Shown here: one piece after another, positions 24,067-32,253 of the stretch
Layout of the letters: each line of letters starts with the position of its first letter
Position numbering within the stretch: the stretch's first letter is position 1
From: Clostridia bacterium
GTDB taxonomy: Bacteria; Bacillota; Clostridia; UMGS1883
DNA: 64,000 nt
NCBI GenBank assembly: GCA_017505525.1
Contig: JAFVPB010000007.1
Coordinates: 1-64,000, forward strand
Direction of reading: 5' to 3'
Made by a program: the position numbers and the translations under genes
Notes under the pieces: model-generated
What the model was told of the DNA's origin: nothing
Database searches by the model: none
The model's input: only the letters and a program-made list of their open reading frames with translations

Positions 24067-24417
24067 TCAATCCAATTTATCAACCAATGAATGGTCCTGA
24101 CCGATCAGATACATAAGTTTTTTTGCAGTAGGAGTTGGAGTAGATTTGCCACATTCCCACGCTTCAACAGTGCGGCAGGAAACACCAAGGATGTTAGCGA
24201 AGGCCTTTTGTGTCATAGAAAGGGATTTTCTTATTTCCTGAACATTCACCTGAGGAAGAGAGCTTTTTCTTGCATAAGTTTCTGCGCTCGCTTTACCTTT
24301 TTCGTAGGCAAGTGCTTCATTTAATCCTTCCATAATCCCGGAAAAAAAGTCAATGCCTTCAAAATTCTTTTCAATTTCATCAGTTGTTAAAGAAGATTCA
24401 AAACGAATTTCACTCAT
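24067..24417 (-). CDS. HigA-type antitoxin with HTH domain
   Basis: A 116-residue protein whose C-terminal half is an XRE-type helix-turn-helix (NVQEIRKSLSMTQKAFANIL, then VEAWECGKSTP), as in HigA/MqsA-like antitoxins. The N-terminal half would wrap the toxin. It starts 4 nt after the toxin stop, giving the toxin-first order of higBA-type modules. It should bind the twin palindromes at 24778-24826 and repress the pair. Confidence 0.85.
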   Translation of the reverse strand: MSEIRFESSLTTDEIEKNFEGIDFFSGIMEGLNEALAYEKGKASAETYARKSSLPQVNVQEIRKSLSMTQKAFANILGVSCRTVEAWECGKSTPTPTAKKLMYLIGQDHSLVDKLD

Positions 24418-24421
24418 AGTA

Positions 24422-24751
24422 TCACTCCTTCTTTATGGCATCAATCAGTGCACGAATAGCAGCTTTTTGTTCTTCCGATAAATTTTCCTGTACATTCTTA
24501 GGATATGCGAAAAGCAAGTATAATTTTTCTTTTTCAAATACATCAAGATAAATTACACGGCCACCGCCACTTTTTCCGCGTCCGTCGAGTTGTATTCTCA
24601 TTTTTCTTGCTCCGCCTGTTCCCTGAATAACTTCTCCAATTTGAGGATTATCAAGCAGTATGCGTTCCAAGATTTTTAAATGGTCGTTATTTAAACCCAT
24701 TGCTTTCCAACAATTTAGAAACGGTTTTGTATAAATAAATTCTCTTGTCAT
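24422..24751 (-). CDS. RelE/HigB-type toxin
   Basis: A 109-residue member of the RelE/ParE-fold toxin superfamily: MTREFIYTKPFLNCWKAMGL, then a GTGGARKMRIQLDGRGKSGG basic core and VIYLDVFEKEKLYLLFAYPK beta-strand region. Such toxins cut mRNA on the ribosome. The frame extends to 24928, but the ATG at 24751 is preceded by AGAAGTG and follows the promoter and operators, so the shorter start is correct. It pairs with the HTH antitoxin encoded next. Confidence 0.83.
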   Translation of the reverse strand: MTREFIYTKPFLNCWKAMGLNNDHLKILERILLDNPQIGEVIQGTGGARKMRIQLDGRGKSGGGRVIYLDVFEKEKLYLLFAYPKNVQENLSEEQKAAIRALIDAIKKE

Positions 24752-24777
24752 TATTTCACTTCTTTTGCAAAATATTA

Positions 24778-24832
24778 TACGATAATATCGTACCTCCAAT
24801 AACAGTATATACGATATTATCGTATATGTCAA
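24778..24832 (-). promoter_or_regulatory. toxin-antitoxin promoter with twin palindromic operators
   Basis: Reverse strand TTGACA (24827-24832), 17-bp spacer, TATACT (24804-24809). A perfect palindrome (24808-24826, core TACGATATTATCGTA) fills the spacer. A second, TACGATAATATCGTA (24778-24792), lies 32 bp away, three helical turns, over the early transcript. This is a classic autoregulatory layout. Confidence 0.85.
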
Positions 24833-24869
24833 TGTTTTATTTAGTATAATAGCTTTGAAAAAGTAATTT

Positions 24870-25946
24870 TTATAGCTCACACCATTCCTCATACAGATCC
24901 AATGGTGTTGGAATATACCCGTGGTCAAAGAGTTTTACCGCCTCGCTTGTTACGGTTACATAACTGGTGTCTATATTAGAGAGCATCCAAAGCATACGGT
25001 TAAAGACCTTTTTGTTCATACATTTTTTGTGCATTGAAATTGCCTTTGCTGCACTTCTGAAATGGTTGGAATACTCTATAAATTCTTTTAGCAGCTCTGT
25101 GTTTTCAGGCTTGTATTCTCCCATTTCAATTCTTTTCAAAGCCACTGAAAGAGTGCAGATTTTTCCATCGTTGCATATCCTTGATAGATAGTATCTGAAT
25201 AGATAGTCGCCAATCTCTTGTGATGACTCCATAAAATCTCTGATACTTTTCAAATTGAATTTCTTCTTTAATTCGCTGACTTTACCCTCCATACAACGGA
25301 TTTCAATGCGGACAATATTTTCGGCTTTCTTTATTTCTGATTTAGGGAAGACAGTTTTATTTTTGCCCTTTTGCTCTTTTATCATCTGCCGCTGCTTGTT
25401 GTATATTGAGATTGCAACATAGTGGTCGTTATATACTGTAAAATCATCCTTCATAGGCTTTGTTCTTTTTGCCTTTTCATCGTATGTTTCGTATAACTGT
25501 AGGTGATTTGGAATATTTGCTCGTTTCATTGTCTTTATATAAGCCTTCACCTGCTCCTGATTATCAAGCTCCGCATTAATACAAAAGTCAATTCTTCTCA
25601 TTGTACATTCTTTAAGTGTAGGGAGTAGCTTACATTTATAGTGGAGAAGAGAATCCACTTCTTTTTCTAATTCTTCATAATCGTCTGTATCAAAAAGCCC
25701 GACAAAGTCATCATTATCTATGACTCGTCGGGCTGATATTCTATATATGATATTGTAGGTAAAATAGTCTTTCTTTCGGGTTATAAACATTTTAATCAGA
25801 ATGCCTTTATCAGAAAGTCCCCAATAGCTCATTCCATTTGATGCTTTTGCCCATTTTGATGGATCAGCATTTTTAAGCTTCTCTTGAATGAAATAGTACT
25901 CATCTCCGGGAACAGAGCAGGTTACTTCAAATGTATGTATAGTCAT
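24870..25946 (-). CDS. replication-initiation-like protein (plasmid/phage type)
   Basis: A 358-residue protein resembling replication initiators of small plasmids and filamentous phages. It has a TMRRIDFCINAELDN segment (His/Asp-type strand typical of these Reps), a Tyr-containing NDHYVAISIYNKQRQMIKEQ and a VRIEIRCMEGKVSELKKKF stretch, then a helical C-terminal half. The longer frame starts at 25994, but GGAGG before the ATG at 25946 fixes the start. It lies in an accessory segment next to a toxin-antitoxin module, and an AT-rich inverted-repeat region immediately upstream could be its origin. The family assignment is by resemblance only. Confidence 0.55.
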   Translation of the reverse strand: MTIHTFEVTCSVPGDEYYFIQEKLKNADPSKWAKASNGMSYWGLSDKGILIKMFITRKKDYFTYNIIYRISARRVIDNDDFVGLFDTDDYEELEKEVDSLLHYKCKLLPTLKECTMRRIDFCINAELDNQEQVKAYIKTMKRANIPNHLQLYETYDEKAKRTKPMKDDFTVYNDHYVAISIYNKQRQMIKEQKGKNKTVFPKSEIKKAENIVRIEIRCMEGKVSELKKKFNLKSIRDFMESSQEIGDYLFRYYLSRICNDGKICTLSVALKRIEMGEYKPENTELLKEFIEYSNHFRSAAKAISMHKKCMNKKVFNRMLWMLSNIDTSYVTVTSEAVKLFDHGYIPTPLDLYEEWCEL

Positions 25947-26012
25947 TGTAAATACCTCCATGAATTCATTTGTAATAATATATTTTATACGCATTTTTAT
26001 TTATGTAATAAT

Positions 26013-26132
26013 ATGATTTATAATCAGTAATCTATAGCTATAATTAATATTTATCACTTCGTTATTTGTCCACTCCCAAGCTTATATAGCTTATATCAGG
26101 AGTACCCGCCTTTTCAGAGGATTATAAATCAT
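26013..26132. other. AT-rich inverted-repeat region, possible replication origin
   Basis: ATGATTTATAATC (26013-26025) and its exact complement (26120-26132) enclose 94 nt containing further short palindromes (AAGCTTATATAGCTT). It directly precedes the Rep-like gene on the reverse strand. The rest of 25947-26419 is AT-rich and holds no gene, only the promoter elements listed. Confidence 0.35.
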
Positions 26133-26244
26133 TATTATATTTATGTTATATAATTTTAAAATTATATTTTATATAAAGCAATTTCATATAATGGATTATC
26201 TTGTGTTACAAATAAATTTGATTACTAGATATAGTACTGTTTTC

Positions 26245-26293
26245 TTGACAAATGACAGAGGGGTTGCTATAATTTATTTAATATAAATTATAG
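26245..26293 (+). promoter_or_regulatory. promoter and palindromic operator of ceramidase-like gene
   Basis: TTGACA (26245-26250), 17 bp, TATAAT (26268-26273). A palindrome with perfect 11-bp arms (CTATAATTTAT/ATAAATTATAG, 26267-26293) covers the -10 box and start site, as an operator would. A second possible promoter (TTGACA at 26330, TAAACT at 26352, 16-bp spacer) lies closer to the gene. Confidence 0.65.
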
Positions 26294-26419
26294 GTAAATA
26301 GTTTATTATATTAGCTTTTTATTCCTGTCTTGACAAAATCATAATAAGTTATAAACTAACAATTGTTTTGGGATTTAATTTGACAAAAAATATTATATGA
26401 TAAAAAGGAGTTTTGTTCA

Positions 26420-27763
26420 ATGAAAACAGGATTTGCAAAGAAATGTATCACACCACCAATGGGCTTCCCTGTAAGAGGCTACTATAAGGAAAGATTTGCC
26501 AAAGGAATTTTGGAAGACCTTTATGTAAGAGCACTTGCTTTTTGTGATGGTGAGAATAGTTCGGTTATACTAAGTGCCGAAATATCTCTTTTAACAACTG
26601 AGCAGTGCGATGAATTCAGAAAGGCTATATCCGATTTTTGCGGATTGCCTTTTGAAGCGGTATTTATTACATTTTCTCATACACATACCGGACCGTATGT
26701 TAAACCTACAGAGCAGATTGAAACGGACATAGAGCGTTTGTATTATGAAAAACTTAAAATTAGTTTTAGAGATGCGGCGTTTTTAGCGCTTGGAGATTTG
26801 AAGGAGTCAAAATTCTACACAGCTGCAGGAATAGCAAAAAATATTTCTTTTATCCGAAGATTTAGAATGAAGGATGGTTCGGTACAAACAAATCCGGGAG
26901 TTTTAAATCAGGACATTGATTATCCCTTGGGCGAGCCGAATGAAACGGTAAAACTTTTAAAGATAACAAGAGAGAATGCAGAAGATATTTTCCTTGTTAA
27001 TTTTGGAACTCATCCTGATACAATTGGTGGTGAGCTTATCAGTCCGGATTATCCCGGATATATTTGTAACATAGTAGAAAATGCTCTTCCGGGAGTTAAG
27101 TGTATGTTTCTGTTAGGTGCACAAGGTGATGTGAATCATATAAATGTAAATCCCACCAAGGGAGAACAAGCAATTACAAAAATTGATTTTGATAATGTGC
27201 CTCGTGGGATTGAACAATCAATGCATATGGCAAGAGTTATTGCAGGAAGTGTGCTTTCAATTTGCACAACGGCAGAAGAATTAGCCGTGGATAAAATTGC
27301 CTGCTTATCTAAAGAAATTGTTATCCCATCATATCAAGAAAATGATAAAATAGTTGAAGCTCAAAAAATAGAAGAGCTTTATAAAACTGGTAAAACGGAT
27401 GAACTTCCATATAAAGGAATGGAGCTTACAACTAAAATAGCAGAGGCGATGAGAATAATTTCTTTGCAGAATGGTCCTGAAAGCTATGCATTTAAGTTGT
27501 CTGCTGTGCGTATTGGAAATATTGTTTTCGCTGGAGTACCGGGCGAACCTTTTGTTGAGATTGGTGATAGAATATGTAAAAAATCTCCTTTTGAAACAAC
27601 GATTCTTTGTTGCTTGGCAAATGGAGGCGATTCGTATTTTCCGACAAGGACGGCATATGATGAAGGCGGATATGAAGCCAAAACATCCAGGCTTGCTCCC
27701 GGAGGAGACGAAATTCTTGTTAATGGGATGTTAGAATTACTTAATGAAGTTAAATCAATTTAA
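26420..27763 (+). CDS. neutral-ceramidase-like metallohydrolase, substrate unknown
   Basis: A 447-residue protein resembling the N-terminal catalytic domain of neutral/alkaline ceramidases. The zinc-site motif SHTHTGPY (His87, His89) and a NFGTHPD segment (His198) are present. The family hexapeptide that carries the catalytic Ser (GDVSPN) reads GDVNHI here (237-242), so the Ser is Asn. No signal peptide, so it is cytoplasmic. It is therefore probably a related zinc hydrolase of other specificity, perhaps acting on an amide or glycoside. AAAAGGAG precedes the ATG. It is followed 23 nt later by the 27787 gene, its likely operon partner. Confidence 0.7.
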   Translation: MKTGFAKKCITPPMGFPVRGYYKERFAKGILEDLYVRALAFCDGENSSVILSAEISLLTTEQCDEFRKAISDFCGLPFEAVFITFSHTHTGPYVKPTEQIETDIERLYYEKLKISFRDAAFLALGDLKESKFYTAAGIAKNISFIRRFRMKDGSVQTNPGVLNQDIDYPLGEPNETVKLLKITRENAEDIFLVNFGTHPDTIGGELISPDYPGYICNIVENALPGVKCMFLLGAQGDVNHINVNPTKGEQAITKIDFDNVPRGIEQSMHMARVIAGSVLSICTTAEELAVDKIACLSKEIVIPSYQENDKIVEAQKIEELYKTGKTDELPYKGMELTTKIAEAMRIISLQNGPESYAFKLSAVRIGNIVFAGVPGEPFVEIGDRICKKSPFETTILCCLANGGDSYFPTRTAYDEGGYEAKTSRLAPGGDEILVNGMLELLNEVKSI

Positions 27764-27786
27764 ACTAAACAGAGAGGCTAATAAAT

Positions 27787-28659
27787 ATGAAAGCAGAATA
27801 TATTTCAAAAATAAAAGACGGTAGACAAGATGGTGCTATCAGTAAGGGTTATTTATTTAGTTTCAACCATAAGGGTGAATGTACAGTATATCAAACGAAA
27901 TCTCTTGAAAGCATAAAAAATGGTGAAGCTGAGGTTTTTGCAGAGTTTACCCTTGATAAAAATGATATAATTATGCCTCATAGCAATTCTGTAATGTTTG
28001 GAAAAGAATATTATGACGAAAAAGATGAATTTCCGTTACTCTATACCAACATATACAATAATTATGCTAATGCTGACAATAAATTAAAAGGTGTGTGCCT
28101 GGTTTATAGATTGCAAAGAAATGAAAGAGAGTTTACCTCAACACTTGTTCAAATCATTCAAATAGGATTTGTTGAAGATGAAAACCTTTGGAAGTCTGCG
28201 GGAGAAAATGAGGATGCAAGACCGTACGGCAATTTTACGATTGATGCAGAACAAGGTGTTTTATATGCTTTTACAATGAGAGATAATACTAATTCTACAA
28301 GATATTTTTCTTTTGAACTGCCTAAGGTGAATCAGGGTAAAATATGTGAAAAATATAATGTGAAAAAGGTTGTTTTAACTCAAGCCGACATTATACAATA
28401 TTTTGACTGCGATTATCACCATTTTGTTCAGGGTGCAAGTTGCCATAATGGAAAAATATATTCTTTGGAAGGATTCACAGACAGCGTGGAGAATCCACCT
28501 GCTATTCGTATTATTGATGCCAATCTTAAAAAAGAGATTGTTTATAAACAGTTTAAAGAGCTTGGGAGCAATATTGAACCGGAAATGATTGATTTTGATG
28601 ATGATATTTGTTATTATATCGATCATAATGGCAATGTGTACAAATTGTTTTTTGAATAA
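27787..28659 (+). CDS. hypothetical protein, possibly beta-propeller-like
   Basis: A 290-residue protein with no recognised family. It is rich in short beta-strand segments with aromatic and Asn/Gly turns (for example SCHNGKIYSLEGF and DICYYIDHNGNVYKL), which suggests a beta-propeller-like fold. No signal peptide or membrane segment. A GAGAGG site precedes the ATG, 23 nt after the ceramidase-like gene, so the two are probably one transcript. A hairpin terminator lies at 28838-28865. Confidence 0.6.
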   Translation: MKAEYISKIKDGRQDGAISKGYLFSFNHKGECTVYQTKSLESIKNGEAEVFAEFTLDKNDIIMPHSNSVMFGKEYYDEKDEFPLLYTNIYNNYANADNKLKGVCLVYRLQRNEREFTSTLVQIIQIGFVEDENLWKSAGENEDARPYGNFTIDAEQGVLYAFTMRDNTNSTRYFSFELPKVNQGKICEKYNVKKVVLTQADIIQYFDCDYHHFVQGASCHNGKIYSLEGFTDSVENPPAIRIIDANLKKEIVYKQFKELGSNIEPEMIDFDDDICYYIDHNGNVYKLFFE

Positions 28660-28837
28660 AGTGGGACGGTTCTGATATATTTTTACTTGTGTCAAGTCAA
28701 TATAATTTAAAAGATTAGTTTGCCGATTTTGATATTTACATATACTATCGGGAGCGAGAAAATCCAGTATTCTCGCAGGTTATAGAGAAAAGAGTTAAAG
28801 GAAAAACAGTTGGAAAAAGTAGAAAAACACCAGTTAA

Positions 28838-28865
28838 AGAGCGTTGCGGTAATCCGCAACGCTCT
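28838..28865 (+). terminator. terminator of ceramidase-like operon
   Basis: Perfect AGAGCGTTGCGG/CCGCAACGCTCT hairpin with a 4-nt loop, then TATCTTTTT. The 28660-28837 stretch before it contains no gene. Confidence 0.75.
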
Positions 28866-28958
28866 TATCTTTTTACCTTTCTTTTACAAATTCCAACACC
28901 TTATATCCAGGGACATACATCCTTATAGCAGATACGTTGAGGGATTCCCCATATACAA

Positions 28959-29153
28959 TTATTCTTTCTTATTCTTGTTAACGCTTTTATCTATGTATTT
29001 ATCAAGTTCTTTGCGTGGTATTTTCCAGGTTCTCCCTATGCGGAAAGCTCCCAGTTCACCGCTTTTTAAAAGGCGATATATTGAGTTTTCTCCTATGCCT
29101 AAATAATCCATAGCTTTATATGCCGTCAGTACATCGTAATCATTGTTGAACAT
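28959..29153 (-). CDS. excisionase-family HTH DNA-binding protein
   Basis: A 64-residue winged-HTH protein of the MerR/excisionase type: DVLTAYKAMDYLGIGENSIYRLLKSGELGAFRIGRTWKIPRKELDKYID, the standard layout of Xis-like proteins. A GGAGACTTTTC sequence precedes the ATG. No integrase gene accompanies it, so it may be a leftover of an integrated element or a domesticated regulator. Confidence 0.8.
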   Translation of the reverse strand: MFNNDYDVLTAYKAMDYLGIGENSIYRLLKSGELGAFRIGRTWKIPRKELDKYIDKSVNKNKKE

Positions 29154-29271
29154 TATGAAAAGTCTCCTTTCGGTTAGTATAATTAAATGTTATTGTTTTT
29201 CAGTTTTATTCAGTTTCAAACACTCTGGAAATATATATTATATCTATGAAAATATATAAGGAGGTAAGATA

Positions 29272-29379
29272 ATGCTTGTCGCAATGCTCGAAATAGCAAT
29301 GGAGCTGCTGAATAAAAAGGAAAAAGAATGGTTAGATAGGGGCAAAAAATTAATATTATGTAAAAAAGCAAGGCCTTGA
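29272..29379 (+). CDS. small ORF, 35 residues (tentative)
   Basis: An ideal AAGGAGG lies 7 nt before the ATG at 29272. The product, starting MLVAMLEIAMELLNKKEKEW, is a short amphipathic helix with a basic tail; no family is recognised. A perfect 14-bp-arm hairpin (AGGCCTTGAGATTT and its complement, about 29371-29402) overlaps the stop. It may be a real small protein of the accessory segment or the stub of a deleted gene. Confidence 0.35.
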   Translation: MLVAMLEIAMELLNKKEKEWLDRGKKLILCKKARP

Positions 29380-29558
29380 GATTTCCAAAATCTCAAGGCC
29401 TCAAGGTGATGACTTATAACATGATCGCGCTTGTATTAGGCAGAGCAAAAAAAGCGTAGAACAATCGCAACAGAAAGCATTGCACAGAGCGGTAAAAATG
29501 TATTTGTAAAATTTGTAACAAGACAAGAACAAAAGCAGAGATACAAGAATACTCTATA

Positions 29559-29716
29559 GGTTTTTCTTTTTGAATTCCCTGGGAGTCACACCCGTTATTT
29601 TTGAAATTACGATAGAAGGTTGAAAAATCAGTATATCCACAAAGTCCGTAAATGGCGGTTATTTTATAACTGTCTTTTATATATTCTGTGGCTTTTTTAT
29701 TCGGCAGATGTTTAGA
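29559..29716 (-). pseudogene. AraC-family regulator remnant (C-terminal HTH)
   Basis: Reverse-strand translation gives a clear AraC C-terminal signature: LPNKKATEYIKDSYKITAIY, then GYTDFSTFYRNFK. A frameshift in an A-run near 29605 is followed by ITGVTPREFKKK in another frame. The N-terminal part and start are missing, so it is a dead fragment. The rest of 29380-29775 shows no gene. Confidence 0.75.
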
Positions 29717-29775
29717 TAACTGTTAAGGAAATGTCCAGTAATGGTTGTCTTTTTTATTGTTAAGTAATCGTTGTT

Positions 29776-29955
29776 GGTAATTCATGTATCAACTTAGGTG
29801 AACTTACTACAAATAAGGGATTTTTAATTAAAACAGATGAAAATGGAATTACTGTTTACGGTCATGATGTGCGCGGAATTAGACAGGGTGTTTTTATATA
29901 GAGGATTTGATGACGTTTGAGCATGCCTATGTGAGTTCTCCAAAGCGATTGAGAA
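29776..29955 (+). pseudogene. glycoside-hydrolase N-terminal domain remnant
   Basis: Forward translation reads GELTTNKGFLIKTDENGITV, then YGHDVRGIRQGVF, followed after a one-base shift by YIEDLMTFEHAY. This matches the zincin-like N-terminal domain that precedes GH20/GH67-type catalytic barrels. There is no start and the barrel is absent. From 29956 to 30052 nothing further is recognisable. Confidence 0.6.
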
Positions 29956-30052
29956 ATGTAGTGACTTTTTAATCAGTCATCAGTCAGCCAGAACAAAAAA
30001 TGTTGAGATACTCACAAGAATACTCCATTTAATAAGTTTATCGACTCCTTGT

Positions 30053-30796
30053 TTATTTAAACACACGATTATATACCTCGTAAAAAAACGACATATTATT
30101 AAACCCTGCTACATACGCTGCTTCGCTGATTGAAAACTCTTCCGAATCGACCATATTCTTAACCTGATAAATGCGGATAAGATTTCGATATTCTACTGGG
30201 GAAGTTCCCGTATACTCCCTGAAAAGCTTACGGAAATTGGATTCAGACATATTGCACATATCTGCATAATAACTAACCTTGTGATTTTCGAAATAATGCT
30301 TTTTTATATCCACAATAGCAGGGAGTATTTTAGAATATTTATTTGCCGAAGATGTATCTGGCTTTTCAAGAATATATAGAAGATCGTATATTCTGGCATA
30401 AATGAAAGTCGGATTTTGAATATCAACCCCTGAAATGGCGTATAATTGTTGTGATTGCTTTGGCACCTTTCTTAAAACAGGTTTTTTTAGATGGTCTGGA
30501 GTTTTATCTTCGGGAATATCAAACAAAAAAATGCTTATAGTTGTATTATCTTCAAGATAGGTGGCATTATAAGGAGTTTTTTGGGGTATATACAAAAGTT
30601 GTCCCTTATTAACAACAACTTTTTCTTCTGAATCAAAAAAGTTATACATCATCGACCCGTTTTCAACAATTACCACACAATGAACATCCTTACCGTATTT
30701 ATAAGGAAATTCAAAATCCTTATTACGGACTACTTTTGTATATCCAATATTCCCTATAGCATAACCAAGATTCCCGAAATTTTGTACAAGCTTCAT
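30053..30796 (-). CDS. AraC-family regulator of the glucuronate cluster
   Basis: A 247-residue regulator with an N-terminal cupin-like sensor domain (about 1-120) and a C-terminal double HTH (about 155-247). The first HTH is recognisable in KVSYYADMCNMSESNFRKLF and the second in SISEAAYVAGFNNMSFFYEV. The second HTH ends abruptly after YNRVFK, without the usual GxSPxxYR tail, so the C-terminus is slightly short. It diverges from uxaC, and 120 bp separate the two starts, so it probably responds to a uronate and controls that operon. Confidence 0.87.
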   Translation of the reverse strand: MKLVQNFGNLGYAIGNIGYTKVVRNKDFEFPYKYGKDVHCVVIVENGSMMYNFFDSEEKVVVNKGQLLYIPQKTPYNATYLEDNTTISIFLFDIPEDKTPDHLKKPVLRKVPKQSQQLYAISGVDIQNPTFIYARIYDLLYILEKPDTSSANKYSKILPAIVDIKKHYFENHKVSYYADMCNMSESNFRKLFREYTGTSPVEYRNLIRIYQVKNMVDSEEFSISEAAYVAGFNNMSFFYEVYNRVFK

Positions 30797-30847
30797 ACCA
30801 TCACTCCATTATTAATCGAATACCATACAAATATGTTAGTTAGTGGA

Positions 30848-30876
30848 TTGTTATATTGTTTATTGAATTATATACT
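30848..30876 (+). promoter_or_regulatory. promoter of glucuronate operon
   Basis: TTGTTA (30848-30853), 17-bp spacer, TATACT (30871-30876), 40 bp before the uxaC ATG. The weak -35 box suits an activator-dependent promoter, consistent with the divergent AraC gene. Confidence 0.6.
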
Positions 30877-30916
30877 AAAAGCATAGAAGAGTCAATATTA
30901 AATATAGGAGTAATAT

Positions 30917-32251
30917 ATGAAAGATAGCTTTTTAATCAACAACTCATACGGCAAAAGTCTATACAGTAAAATTAAAGATTTGTCAATAATCGATTACCAT
31001 AACCACTTATCGCTTGAAGCCTTGAAAAAAAACACGGCTTTTACCGATATATATGATTTGTGGATTGCACCTGATCCATACAAGCACCGCGCAATGAGAA
31101 TGTGCGGTGTGGAAGAAAAATATATTACTGGCAATGCAGATTGTCGTGATAAATTTTTAAAATGGTGTGAAACACTTCCAAAGCTAGTTGGAGGGCCGCT
31201 TTATCATTGGAGTAGGATGGAAATTGAGTTTCTTCTGGGCAGCGAAGATTTTTCGTGGAATGATGATGATCTTTACGAGCGCCTGAATACACATCTTCAA
31301 AAAAACAATGTAACCCCCAGAAGCTTGCTTAATAAATTCAATGTTCAGTTCAACTGCCCTTGTGCATCCTTGATTGACGATATTTCCTTCTGCACAGAGA
31401 ATCCCTCCCTTGCTCCATCTTTGCGTGGTGATGATATTGTTTGTCCGTCTTTGGATTTTATAAATAAGCTTGAAAGAATCACAAACATAAAAATATCAGA
31501 CCTTGCATCTTTTGAAAAAGCAGTTCAGGCACGGCTTAATGATTTCTACAAAATTGGCTGCCGTTTCACCGACCACGCACTTGACAACGGTTTTACATAT
31601 TTTGAAGATGATGGTTTAAATAATACAAGATTTATAAATCTGCTTTCAGGAAAAATCATTCATAACGACATGGAGCGTCTTTCTTCCCATATACTAGTAA
31701 AGCTTGCTGAAAACTACTCCCGCGTGGGATTTGTGATGCAGTTGCATATCGGTGCTCAGCGGGCAACAAGCACACGCCTCAGAGATGTTGCCGGCAAAGC
31801 TGGTGGCTATGCCGCAATCGGAAACAGCGTGGATATTAATTCCCTTACTAAATTTCTTGATGATGTGGATTTGTCCTACAAGCTTCCAAAAATTGTACTT
31901 TTCACACTTAACCCTTCCGATAATGCTATGATTTCTGTTCTTGCAGGTTCCTACTCACAAGACGGCGTAAAAGGACTTATTACCCAGGGGCCCGCATGGT
32001 GGTGGTGCGACCATAAACAAGGAATTGAAAATATGCTTGAAAACTGGAGTTCTTTTGGAGTATTTTCGAATTTTATTGGTATGACAACTGATTCAAGAAG
32101 CTTTCTTTCTTTTGTGCGTCACGATTATTTCAGGCGGATTCTTTGCAACTGGCTTGGAGAAAAGAAAGAAAAAGGAGAAATATTTGAAAATGAAAAAGAA
32201 CTTTATTTAATCGCAGAAAAAATATGCTATATTAATGCAAAGGAGATATAA
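30917..32251 (+). CDS. uxaC: uronate isomerase UxaC
   Basis: A 444-residue amidohydrolase-superfamily isomerase converting D-glucuronate to D-fructuronate (and galacturonate to tagaturonate). The metal-site motif IDYHNHLS (about 24-31), the family signature WIAPDPYKHRAMRMCGV and the later VGFVMQLHIGAQR are all visible. The length is a little below the usual 465. TAGGAG precedes the ATG. First gene of the operon; the SDR gene follows by 2 nt. Cytoplasmic. Confidence 0.94.
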   Translation: MKDSFLINNSYGKSLYSKIKDLSIIDYHNHLSLEALKKNTAFTDIYDLWIAPDPYKHRAMRMCGVEEKYITGNADCRDKFLKWCETLPKLVGGPLYHWSRMEIEFLLGSEDFSWNDDDLYERLNTHLQKNNVTPRSLLNKFNVQFNCPCASLIDDISFCTENPSLAPSLRGDDIVCPSLDFINKLERITNIKISDLASFEKAVQARLNDFYKIGCRFTDHALDNGFTYFEDDGLNNTRFINLLSGKIIHNDMERLSSHILVKLAENYSRVGFVMQLHIGAQRATSTRLRDVAGKAGGYAAIGNSVDINSLTKFLDDVDLSYKLPKIVLFTLNPSDNAMISVLAGSYSQDGVKGLITQGPAWWWCDHKQGIENMLENWSSFGVFSNFIGMTTDSRSFLSFVRHDYFRRILCNWLGEKKEKGEIFENEKELYLIAEKICYINAKEI

Positions 32252-32253
32252 AG

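Noticed and set aside
23863-28960. Possible attachment-site duplicate of the tRNA-Glu 3' end
   Set aside because: I found only an eight-base similarity (ATTCCCC region near 28945), too short to call an att site.
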